This document shows, piece after piece, positions 9,301 through 16,155 of a DNA stretch of 64,000 nucleotides. Under the pieces are notes generated by a model that had not been told where the DNA came from, did not search any database, and worked only from the letters and a program-made list of their open reading frames with translations. Within the stretch, counting starts at the first letter, position 1. Every line of letters begins with the position of its first letter. A program made the position numbers and the translations under genes. The stretch comes from Bacteroidota bacterium (lineage in GTDB: Bacteria > Bacteroidota > Bacteroidia > NS11-12g > UBA955), in the NCBI GenBank assembly GCA_025354385.1, contig JANXMZ010000059.1, positions 106,743-170,742 on the forward strand, given 5' to 3'.

Positions 9301-11816
9301 ACTGGAGGTAAGTTACCTGTAGCAATAGAACCCGAAGTTAAGTTAGCACCAACTGCATTTACCCAATTATCTTTACCTAAAGCGGTATCAAAATTGATTT
9401 GAGCAAAGGTTTCTGTACAACCTGGTTTTGTATCTGAAAGTATAAAAGTAATACCATAATTATCTTGACTACTTCCCAAACATTGAACACCTTCTTTTCT
9501 CAATTTTTTAGCACTAGGTGGCATTAAAGCGAGGGATATTTGATCATCCATTTCACAAGCCATTGGCTGGCATAGGTCCTTGTGCCATAAACGCACATTG
9601 AAACACCTTACTGTCGGACTTTCATAAAATTTCTGACGGTGCAATGGCGCATTGATACTATCTCCTACTTTGTATCCCTGCATGGTTTGAATAGAGAAAA
9701 CTTTGTGCCATGGCTGAACTAGGTTGGCCGCTATAGTATCTTGAATATATACTACCCAATAATTAAATCGTGCAGTGTCATGTATAGAATTTAGGATAAT
9801 GGATTGACCTAATTGAACGGTTTGGTATTTGGTACCTTTAATTAAATTAGGTGGGAATCCATTGTTATTATCAATATAAGCGGTATCTGACTTTCTTAGA
9901 TAAAAACGTGGGGTTTCGGTTGTGGCATCAAATCGGGCTGGACCAGTTATATAACTTGGCACCATAATCTTTTGCGCTTTCCAATTTTTAAAAATTACCG
10001 AATCCTTGGCCTTGATACCTAGATTATTGTTACCGTAATAGATAATGGTATCTCTGATAATTGCCATTTGTTTAGACGGCCATATTTTTACCTGAATACA
10101 AAGACCAGAATCTGCATTGTATCTGATACCATTGGCAGCACGTAAACTGTATTTGGTTTGATAAATTGAATCCCAAGGAGTATACCAATGCTGAGGCGTT
10201 GTATCTTTAGAGTATTTGCAATTTTTCAGAACTGTATTGATACCGTTTTTAGTATCTGTTGTACATTTTTCACAGAAATCGTCATCAAAATCCCAAACAC
10301 GGATGGTACAATCGTTACCTCTCTTTTTCTTACCATCAGGCCCAAAAGCGGCATCGCGATCTACCTGACCAGTTGGTGTTTTAAAAATGTGGGTATATGG
10401 ATAGTTAAATCCACCTTTGCCTTTTAACCATTTCATATAATTCTTATCGAATGGCTCCTTAGGGTTTACCAGCGTATCGTGAACAAAATCATATTTCACA
10501 CTGTCATAAATCATGAACAAACTGTCATCGTCATAATATTTATGGTCGTTGTGATAAAAAACAGAGTTGTTTGGAAAATGAACAGTATCTGTAATCACAC
10601 ACTGGAATTTTTCAAAATCTTGAACCCTGTCATTCGCCGTTTCTATGGAGGTTTGTGGGCCTAAAACTAGAATGGTATCATAAATTTCTCTGTTACCACA
10701 GATTGGATGAGAGTAGGTAAATTTAATTTTGTAGGGTCCTAAGCCTGAAAACTTGTGTGAACCTACCCACTGACGGGTGGTATTCAGAGGACCAGTTGGA
10801 GGGTCACCATAATTAAATACTGGACTTATAGCTTTAGCAATAGAGCCCCCTTTTATTGAGAAATTGATAGTTGGTGTTTTTGCACAAACTGAATCAAAAT
10901 CGGCAAGGATTCTTGGGTCTAATTTAATATTAGTGGCAGAACTAAAGAATGTATAAGATTCTTTGCAACCGAATTTAGACCATACGGTTAATTTGGTGTT
11001 AAAGTCTCCTGCATTAGGACCTTGCTTGTAGAAAACGTGAGATGCAGTTGGTTTCCAACTTTTGTTGTTATAAGTTCCATCGCCCCAATCCCAACGGAAT
11101 GAATCGATATCCGATAAGGCAATTAATGAATTATTGGTAACTGTTAATTTAACACTGTCGCAAGCTTGTGGTCTTGGTGATGAAAAAGTCAACCCCATAG
11201 AAGCACGCACCACACAAATAGCAGGATAATTTTTTCTAGTAATACAGCCATTGCAATCTTCAGTTTCAACTAACATGTCGTAGGTTCCACCCGCAGGATC
11301 TGTAAAAGATTTACAGAATGTATTTGGCATGCTTGGCGGGCAAAACTTGAACAATTCACCGTCTGAGAACAATATCTTTACACACTTTATGCAACTACCG
11401 CTAACAGGTTGTGTTTGGTCTTTGAAACAAAATGAATTGCCAAAAAAACATGCTGTGTCGTTAGACAATTGGATCACATCAATTTTTGGCACCTCTTTAA
11501 TTGTAATTGTAAAAGTGGTAGAACATGTGTTTCCATTTGCTAGCTTTAAGGTCAATTTAATTGTTTTTACACCAGAGTTCGTAAAGGTAAAAGTTGGACT
11601 ACATGTAGCAGTGTTGCTTCCTTGCCCATTAAAATCCCAATTAAAATTGCTGGAACCAATGGTGTTACAGAAAAATGTGATGGGTTGACCCACACAAGGC
11701 GGGGCCCCGTTCGTAGTAATGCTACACTGGGCATCGACAGACAAATAGCTCAAAAGCATGGCTATCATTAGGCCAAATGCTTTAAATGTGCTGTTTATTT
11801 TATACTTTATATTCAT
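6360..11816 (-). CDS. Giant PKD-domain secreted protein with T9SS type B C-terminal domain
   Basis: An 1818-residue exported protein. The N-terminus is a signal peptide (basic start, then FGLMIAMLLSYLSVDAQ). PKD/Ig-like modules recur. One lies at about residues 30-110 (NFNWDFNGQG), others are marked by FRWDWGDGTY, WRIDWGDSG and WTWDFGDNHY, and a further one precedes the C-terminus (FKWNLGNSP). The last 90 residues are the gliding-associated C-terminal domain (NVFTPN, FDRWGVKVFES, WNGT, then CPNGTYYY and a final QIIR), which directs export and surface anchoring through the type IX system. The middle (about residues 400-1300) is rich in Cys, Asn and Thr and has no domain I recognise. It probably acts as an adhesin or surface scaffold (inference). 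It lies 54 bp downstream of the putative anti-sigma gene on the same strand and may belong to its regulon. Confidence 0.85.
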   Translation of the reverse strand: MNIKYKINSTFKAFGLMIAMLLSYLSVDAQCSITTNGAPPCVGQPITFFCNTIGSSNFNWDFNGQGSNTATCSPTFTFTNSGVKTIKLTLKLANGNTCSTTFTITIKEVPKIDVIQLSNDTACFFGNSFCFKDQTQPVSGSCIKCVKILFSDGELFKFCPPSMPNTFCKSFTDPAGGTYDMLVETEDCNGCITRKNYPAICVVRASMGLTFSSPRPQACDSVKLTVTNNSLIALSDIDSFRWDWGDGTYNNKSWKPTASHVFYKQGPNAGDFNTKLTVWSKFGCKESYTFFSSATNIKLDPRILADFDSVCAKTPTINFSIKGGSIAKAISPVFNYGDPPTGPLNTTRQWVGSHKFSGLGPYKIKFTYSHPICGNREIYDTILVLGPQTSIETANDRVQDFEKFQCVITDTVHFPNNSVFYHNDHKYYDDDSLFMIYDSVKYDFVHDTLVNPKEPFDKNYMKWLKGKGGFNYPYTHIFKTPTGQVDRDAAFGPDGKKKRGNDCTIRVWDFDDDFCEKCTTDTKNGINTVLKNCKYSKDTTPQHWYTPWDSIYQTKYSLRAANGIRYNADSGLCIQVKIWPSKQMAIIRDTIIYYGNNNLGIKAKDSVIFKNWKAQKIMVPSYITGPARFDATTETPRFYLRKSDTAYIDNNNGFPPNLIKGTKYQTVQLGQSIILNSIHDTARFNYWVVYIQDTIAANLVQPWHKVFSIQTMQGYKVGDSINAPLHRQKFYESPTVRCFNVRLWHKDLCQPMACEMDDQISLALMPPSAKKLRKEGVQCLGSSQDNYGITFILSDTKPGCTETFAQINFDTALGKDNWVNAVGANLTSGSIATGNLPPVNPPYNVPPLGYQIMGAPGSRFSKQFTVDDIKDSITGYINVGLIIGNGMWPPDGSAYPSTCIDTVYYNKFARFPILDNKFRIIKPKQGVEFTNICRKDTICLALMPRNRSYVPDVEELNWSLSAANVGKYYDKYYTLQVNESYQRFQKDPNDPTHLFDYLYHKQTSYFDGKYATLDSQYIKVAEVTKWHTEADITPVFDVIKQILLGNNIDVYDLSPAQISDIIWNGKGTFQKPYTGSRGCLDTTGFGKFIRFYKVADKKNILHYRDTTLKPIKTVTGFDGQKYNAYCFVPQYSGFYIANFGLRSRAPENCTMQSGTAKRVIVGFYGVMNYNDTIICHGANVTSCPQFNYFHAYPDICNCLLDPTDYWYDRKSEAGQPQREAKTKWDLSKADDNKSLPNTIFGPFPYGQTGVGTGTPQHCIQLGGLSVPGTLYYESDTGGYYQIRTAAGDSTGCRDTFPQDIFVTAAKAYFGLDQQRPECKTIIEFFDSSSVYDPCVWKLHDKCDYIVKWRIDWGDSGRSSKNTFPNALPSNIAHDYTRNGDFVVTLIVDTYLGCTDTFKLKVHIPGPVPKFDTIIPRKYCVGELVNFDNLSKYLPGDSSIWTWDFGDNHYDNQYYSIRKTNPGKNDTITHRYSAPGRYYIYLSQSFQLKAGNQTKVCSVTFPDTTDGQMPLFYIDIYAYDTVKLGPKDTNVCLNQPVLMTGNVIPVGKYSRFKWNLGNSPTDTLVSSNITQTVSFGKPGIYTIKFRGDKNSVATGSTKVCPAEDSAKITVAFVKADFDIDSSGSPVYCFENKSTNSINHNWSFYNTNDLKSITPASARSFEIQLGYVPSPAEANGPKPCRDFRDSLGTYWVCLESINSIGCRDTVCKKLTNRFEATIRPPNVFTPNSSDGFIGLDKEGLPGNNVFNIEIKGEEKYELVIFDRWGVKVFESKDSKVDWNGTVNNSGATCPNGTYYYILNYRYKGKNKDEPKLNGTVQIIR

Positions 11817-11870
11817 AATAATTTCAAGTTGCTATATTAGATTAAATTTATGGAGTTTACAAATGGTTTT

Positions 11871-12755
11871 TTATCGTATTAGTTTCAAGGTTATCACCTT
11901 AGTTTTTGAGGGCGAATTAGGGAATTTATAAATTACTGTAACATAGTAAGTACCCTCGGAGAATAATTCGCCATTTGGCATTACACAATTCCAAGCAGTG
12001 TATTTATTAGTCGTTTCAAATACTTTAAAATTTCTCATATCCCTGATTATAATTCTAACACTTTCTTCTCCTTTGATGTCTATTAAATAAGCGTCATTTA
12101 ATCCGTCACCGTTGGGAGTTACCACATCTGGTATGAAAACAAACGAACTATCAATACCTTTATTGCTATAGGAGTCATTTTTGGATTCTATAGGTTTTAC
12201 AACTGAGTCCTTTTTAATATGTGTTTCGTTGTAAGAAGTACTGCCCATGGATTTCTCCGCTTGCTTTAGCACCTCAGGATCTGGGGAGAAAACAATATTA
12301 CCCTGAGTATTATTGCTATTCATTTCAATAATAACCGGTTGTTCGGGAGTGCCCATTTCTGCATCCTTCTTGTTTTTCTCTGGATTGTTAGTAACAGATT
12401 TGCCTTTATTTTCTTTTATTACAATTGGCAATTGTTTGTCTGAATTTAGAGGGGATGTTACAGTTTCAACTTCTACATTTTGCTTGGCAGAAAACGCAGA
12501 TGAAGGTTGTTTGGCAGTTACTTCATTAGTTGAGCTATTTGAAATATAAACTGCTGCGGTAATTATAGCAGCGGCCACTGCCACTATTCCAATTTTTACC
12601 CAAATGGCCGTTTTAGCTACCACTACAGCACTAGTAGTAGAAGCCATTGAGGATGACACTGCTTCCCAAACGCCTGCAGGCGGAGTGCTACTTGCACCCT
12701 CCAACTGCTGCTTAAAAAAGCTGTCAAATTCTGATATGTCTATGTTTTCCTTCAC
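11871..12755 (-). CDS. Putative anti-sigma factor with T9SS-cargo-like C-terminal domain
   Basis: A 294-residue predicted inner-membrane protein. Residues 5-35 (FDSFFKQQLEGA, then TPPAGVWEAV) match the short cytoplasmic N-terminus seen in many Bacteroidota membrane proteins encoded next to ECF sigma factors. One transmembrane helix follows at about 50-70 (IWVKIGIVAVAAAIITAAVY). Then comes a Ser/Asn/Lys-rich linker, and residues about 205-294 resemble the gliding-associated/T9SS type B domain (VTPNGDGLNDAY, DIKGEE, KVFE, GTYYVTVIY, final KLIR). The usual RWG and WNG signatures are altered (RDMRNF, AWNC). There is no cleavable signal peptide. The start overlaps the sigma gene stop by 4 bp (ATGA), so translation is coupled. 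The anti-sigma role is inferred from architecture and position; an alternative is an anchored structural protein. Confidence 0.7.
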   Translation of the reverse strand: MKENIDISEFDSFFKQQLEGASSTPPAGVWEAVSSSMASTTSAVVVAKTAIWVKIGIVAVAAAIITAAVYISNSSTNEVTAKQPSSAFSAKQNVEVETVTSPLNSDKQLPIVIKENKGKSVTNNPEKNKKDAEMGTPEQPVIIEMNSNNTQGNIVFSPDPEVLKQAEKSMGSTSYNETHIKKDSVVKPIESKNDSYSNKGIDSSFVFIPDVVTPNGDGLNDAYLIDIKGEESVRIIIRDMRNFKVFETTNKYTAWNCVMPNGELFSEGTYYVTVIYKFPNSPSKTKVITLKLIR

Positions 12756-13300
12756 TTTAAATTTTGTTTTAATATTATCGCCTGTAAATGCTGCCTAGCT
12801 TTAAAAAGTTGACTTTTACTAGTATTCTCAGTAACATTCAACATTCTTGCTATTTCTTCGTGTCCATAACCTTCGATTACAAAAAGGTTAAAAACAGTGC
12901 GATACCCAGTTGGTAATTTTTGAATAATTTTCATCAAATCATCAACTTTCAAATTCGAAAGTATATTGGATTCAAATGGTTGATTCTCTGCTATATCAAG
13001 AGAATTTGTGGTGGCTTCCTTTTGCGATTTTCTGTAAAACTCAATACTTGTATTAATAAAAATACGTTTTACCCAACCTTCAAAAGATCCTTTTCCCTCA
13101 AATTGACCTAAATATTTAAACATCTTAATAAAACCTTCTTGCAAAATATCCTTGGCTTCATCACTGTTCCTGGCATAACGCAAACAAATTGCATACATTT
13201 TAGGAGATAATATGTCAAATAACTCTTTCTGGGCTTTTGGTTGGTTTTCAATGCATTGTTTTACAATATCACTTAATTTTTCCGCATTGAAATTCGCCAT
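12752..13300 (-). CDS. RNA polymerase ECF-type sigma-70 factor
   Basis: A 182-residue sigma factor of the extracytoplasmic function class, containing only region 2 and region 4. Region 2 covers about residues 20-95 (MYAICLRYARNSDEAKDILQ, then GFIKMFKYL and FEGWVKRIFIN). Region 4 covers about 115-170 (LPTGYRTVFNLFVIEGYGHEEIA followed by MLNVTENTSKSQLFKAR, the helix-turn-helix). It would redirect RNA polymerase to a specific regulon in response to an envelope signal relayed by the partner downstream. Its stop overlaps the start of the membrane protein gene. No clear TAnnTTTG box is seen in the 75 bp upstream, which would fit autoregulation from a non-housekeeping promoter, but I cannot define that promoter. 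Confidence 0.92.
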   Translation of the reverse strand: MANFNAEKLSDIVKQCIENQPKAQKELFDILSPKMYAICLRYARNSDEAKDILQEGFIKMFKYLGQFEGKGSFEGWVKRIFINTSIEFYRKSQKEATTNSLDIAENQPFESNILSNLKVDDLMKIIQKLPTGYRTVFNLFVIEGYGHEEIARMLNVTENTSKSQLFKARQHLQAIILKQNLK

Positions 13301-13375
13301 TTACACAGATTTTTGAATGTTAATTCTATTAGTAGAAGAAAAAAAGTACATCAGGGTTGCCTAAACTAAAAAAAA

Positions 13376-13846
13376 TTAATTTTCTTCAATTTCTATTTTA
13401 GCAATATCATACCTATCCACTAAGGCTTTATAGGTTGTCTCTGAATAGAAGCCAATGCTCTCAATGGCTTCCACAATATCTTCTTGTTTTAAACCATTGC
13501 AAATTCTTCTGAATTTTACCGCTAAAACATTTTCTTCCTTATTGATGGTATAGGATGCGTACAACATATTTAAATTGTTGTGCAATAATTCTTGATAGAA
13601 TTGTTCGGTATTAATGGTTGGCAAATAACTCACCGGTGATATGACTTGAAAGATGAACAATGGTTCCTCGCTTTCAAAATAGAGCCATGCATTCTGAGTT
13701 TTTTGCTCCCAAAGGTCAATGTAAATTTCGGTATCCCCGTTGTAGAGCACCCATTGTCCCTTTTCTGCACTGCGCGCCTCGGTAGGATTAAGCCCCAAAA
13801 AAGCGAGTGTCGATTCAATTAAATTATTGTATGTTTCAAAATCCAT
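13376..13846 (-). CDS. YbjN-like / type III secretion chaperone-like fold protein
   Basis: A 156-residue soluble protein resembling the YbjN/CesT-like family. It has an N-terminal helix (FETYNNLIESTLAFLGL), strands around GQWVLYNGDTEIYIDLWE and NAWLYFESEEP, and helices near QFYQELLHNNLNM and EDIVEAIESIGFY. Members adopt a chaperone-like alpha-beta fold; their partner in Bacteroidota is unknown. It is a single gene divergent from sucD. A TAATTTTG box (13869-13876) is 22 nt before its ATG. Confidence 0.6.
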   Translation of the reverse strand: MDFETYNNLIESTLAFLGLNPTEARSAEKGQWVLYNGDTEIYIDLWEQKTQNAWLYFESEEPLFIFQVISPVSYLPTINTEQFYQELLHNNLNMLYASYTINKEENVLAVKFRRICNGLKQEDIVEAIESIGFYSETTYKALVDRYDIAKIEIEEN

Positions 13847-13868
13847 AACGTCTTTTTATTAATTTATG

Positions 13869-13876
13869 CAAAATTA
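13869..13876 (-). promoter_or_regulatory. Candidate -7 box (TAATTTTG) of the YbjN-like gene
   Basis: A minus-strand match to TAnnTTTG located 22 nt before the ATG at 13846, within the 97-bp divergent spacer shared with sucD. On the plus strand TAATTTCG (13913-13920), one mismatch from consensus, could serve sucD. Confidence 0.35.
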
Positions 13877-13943
13877 TATGTTTATGGTATCAGATTTTAA
13901 ACAGATATCACTTAATTTCGCACAAAAATAAATTAAAAAGAAT

Positions 13944-14834
13944 ATGTCAGTATTAGTTGGTAAAAATTCAAAGGTTATTGTTCAAGGATTTACGGGCAAA
14001 GAAGGTACTTTTCACGCTACTCAGATGATAGAATACGGCACCAATGTAGTTGGTGGTGTAACTCCAGGTAAAGGAGGTACAAATCATCCGGATTTGGGCA
14101 AACCTATTTTTAATACTGTGCAGGAAGCGGTTAATGCTACCCAAGCCAATGTATCTATTATTTTTGTTCCACCTGCTTTTGCGGCTGATGCAATTCTAGA
14201 ATCTGCAGATGCAGGTATTGAAGTTATCGTGTGCATTACTGAAGGTATTCCTACCAAAGACATGGTAAAAGTGAAAGAGTATTTAAGCACTAAAACATGC
14301 ACTTTAATAGGTCCTAACTGTCCCGGTGTTATGACTCCAGGCGGCGCAAAAGTTGGCATCATGCCAGGCTTTATTTTTACACCAGGTCGCATAGGCATTG
14401 TCTCTAAATCGGGAACACTTACTTATGAAGCTGTTGATCAAATCACTAAAGCTGGACTTGGGCAAAGTACGGCCATTGGAATTGGTGGAGACCCTATTAT
14501 AGGCACTAGTACAAAACAAGCTGTGGAATTATTAATGAACGATCCTGATACAGATGGTATTATTATGATAGGTGAAATTGGTGGAGGTATGGAAGCAGAA
14601 GCTGCCAGATGGATTCAAGCTAATGGCACTAAACCAGTAGTTGGTTTTATTGCTGGACAAACAGCACCAGCTGGAAGAAGAATGGGACACGCGGGTGCTA
14701 TTGTTGGTGGAAAAGATGATACTGCTGCTGCTAAAATGGCCATCATGCGCGAATGTGGCATACATGTGGTTGAATCTCCTGCAGAAATTGGCGCTAAAAT
14801 GCTAGAAGTATTAGGCGCTAAAGCAAAAGCTTAA
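13944..14834 (+). CDS. sucD: Succinate-CoA ligase (ADP/GDP-forming) subunit alpha
   Basis: The alpha subunit of succinyl-CoA synthetase, the TCA-cycle enzyme making ATP or GTP from succinyl-CoA. Its 296 residues match the family length. The CoA-binding Rossmann domain is at the N-terminus ([21 protein letters not shown]), followed by the ligase domain with [30 protein letters not shown] and the phosphohistidine loop [12 protein letters not shown] near residue 250. The beta subunit gene sucC is not adjacent, so the two subunits are encoded apart. A strong terminator follows 17 bp after the stop. Confidence 0.97.
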   Translation: MSVLVGKNSKVIVQGFTGKEGTFHATQMIEYGTNVVGGVTPGKGGTNHPDLGKPIFNTVQEAVNATQANVSIIFVPPAFAADAILESADAGIEVIVCITEGIPTKDMVKVKEYLSTKTCTLIGPNCPGVMTPGGAKVGIMPGFIFTPGRIGIVSKSGTLTYEAVDQITKAGLGQSTAIGIGGDPIIGTSTKQAVELLMNDPDTDGIIMIGEIGGGMEAEAARWIQANGTKPVVGFIAGQTAPAGRRMGHAGAIVGGKDDTAAAKMAIMRECGIHVVESPAEIGAKMLEVLGAKAKA

Positions 14835-14851
14835 TCATATAGCAATTTTTT

Positions 14852-14884
14852 AAAAGCCCTGTAACATTGTGTTGCAGGGCTTTT
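14852..14884 (+). terminator. Rho-independent terminator of sucD
   Basis: AAAAGCCCTG (14852-14861) pairs perfectly with CAGGGCTTTT (14875-14884) across a 13-nt loop, followed by further T residues. The -33 element of the rocD promoter lies in the loop. Confidence 0.85.
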
Positions 14885-14896
14885 TCTTTATCTTTG
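14867..14896 (+). promoter_or_regulatory. Promoter of rocD (TTG-19-TATCTTTG)
   Basis: TTG (14867-14869) and TATCTTTG (14889-14896) are separated by 19 bp, an excellent Bacteroidota promoter. The rocD ATG follows 10 nt after the -7 box, implying a leader of at most a few nucleotides. The promoter is interlaced with the sucD terminator. Confidence 0.65.
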
Positions 14897-14906
14897 CACC
14901 ACCTTT

Positions 14907-16142
14907 ATGCTGATTACAACCAATTCAAAAGCAGATTATTATATACAGTTGGAAGATGCCTATAACGCTCATAATTACCATCCTTTGCCGGTTGTAATTG
15001 AAAGAGGCGAAGGCGTATTTGTTTGGGATACAGACAACAAACAGTATTACGATTGTCTTTCTGCCTATAGTGCCGTTAACCAAGGGCATTGCCATCCTCG
15101 ACTGATAGATGCCTTAACTGAACAAGCAAAAAAACTGACCTTAACATCTAGAGCTTTTCACAATAATTTGTTGGGCGAATATGCTGAATTTATTTGCAAT
15201 TACTTTGGCTATGACAGAGTTTTACCAATGAATACTGGGGTTGAAGGAGGAGAAACTGCCATTAAACTTTGTCGCAAATGGGGTTATGAAATAAAAGGGA
15301 TTGAGCAAAACAAAGCAAAGATAATTTTTGTAGAACATAATTTTTGGGGTAGAACATTGGCAGCCATAAGCACCAGTTCAGATGAAGGGAGTTATTCTAA
15401 TTTCGGTCCATTTACACCTGGTTTTGAAATTATTCCTTACAATGATTTACCCGCTTTAGAAAAAGCACTTCGAGATAAAAACATCGCTGGTTTTATGTTA
15501 GAACCTATTCAAGGTGAGGCTGGGGTAATAGTACCAGACGATGGATACCTGAAAGCCGCCTATGAATTATGCAAAAAAAACAATGTTTTATTGATTGCAG
15601 ATGAGGTACAAACTGGCATTGGTCGTACTGGCAAATTATTAGCCTGCGATTATGAATCGGTAAAACCGGATATTTTAATTTTAGGTAAAGCATTGGGTGG
15701 CGGTGTATTGCCTGTATCTGCTGTATTGAGCAGCCATGAAGTAATGTTGACGATTAAACCTGGTCAGCACGGCAGTACATTTGGCGGAAACCCTTTGGCA
15801 TGTGCCGTAGCCATGGAAGCCTTAAAAATTATTACTGATGAAAAACTTTCAGAGAATGCCTTTAAAATGGGACAAATATTTAGAAGCAGATTATCTGCTA
15901 TTGACTCTCCACTTATTGAAACTGTGCGTGGTAAAGGACTGCTAAATGCAGCGGTTATTAAACCTTATGGCAAAGGTAAAACAGCCTATAATATTTGCCT
16001 GGCTTTAAAAGACAATGGCCTATTGGCTAAGCAAACTCACGATCACATTATTCGTTTTGCACCTCCATTGGTTATTAATGAAGATCAAGTACATGCCTGT
16101 TGCGACATTATAGAAAAGACCATTAAAGAAGAAGGTTGTTAA
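14907..16142 (+). CDS. rocD: Ornithine--oxo-acid aminotransferase
   Basis: A PLP-dependent class III aminotransferase that converts ornithine and 2-oxoglutarate to glutamate semialdehyde and glutamate (arginine catabolism and proline synthesis). The 411-residue length and N-terminal sequence ([32 protein letters not shown]) are those of ornithine aminotransferases. [20 protein letters not shown] is the phosphate-binding region, [13 protein letters not shown] carries the Asp that contacts the pyridine nitrogen, and ILGKALGGG contains the Schiff-base Lys at residue 261. It is monocistronic, with its own promoter, and converges on the next gene with a 13-bp gap. Confidence 0.95.
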   Translation: MLITTNSKADYYIQLEDAYNAHNYHPLPVVIERGEGVFVWDTDNKQYYDCLSAYSAVNQGHCHPRLIDALTEQAKKLTLTSRAFHNNLLGEYAEFICNYFGYDRVLPMNTGVEGGETAIKLCRKWGYEIKGIEQNKAKIIFVEHNFWGRTLAAISTSSDEGSYSNFGPFTPGFEIIPYNDLPALEKALRDKNIAGFMLEPIQGEAGVIVPDDGYLKAAYELCKKNNVLLIADEVQTGIGRTGKLLACDYESVKPDILILGKALGGGVLPVSAVLSSHEVMLTIKPGQHGSTFGGNPLACAVAMEALKIITDEKLSENAFKMGQIFRSRLSAIDSPLIETVRGKGLLNAAVIKPYGKGKTAYNICLALKDNGLLAKQTHDHIIRFAPPLVINEDQVHACCDIIEKTIKEEGC

Positions 16143-16155
16143 TTTTTATTTTGCT

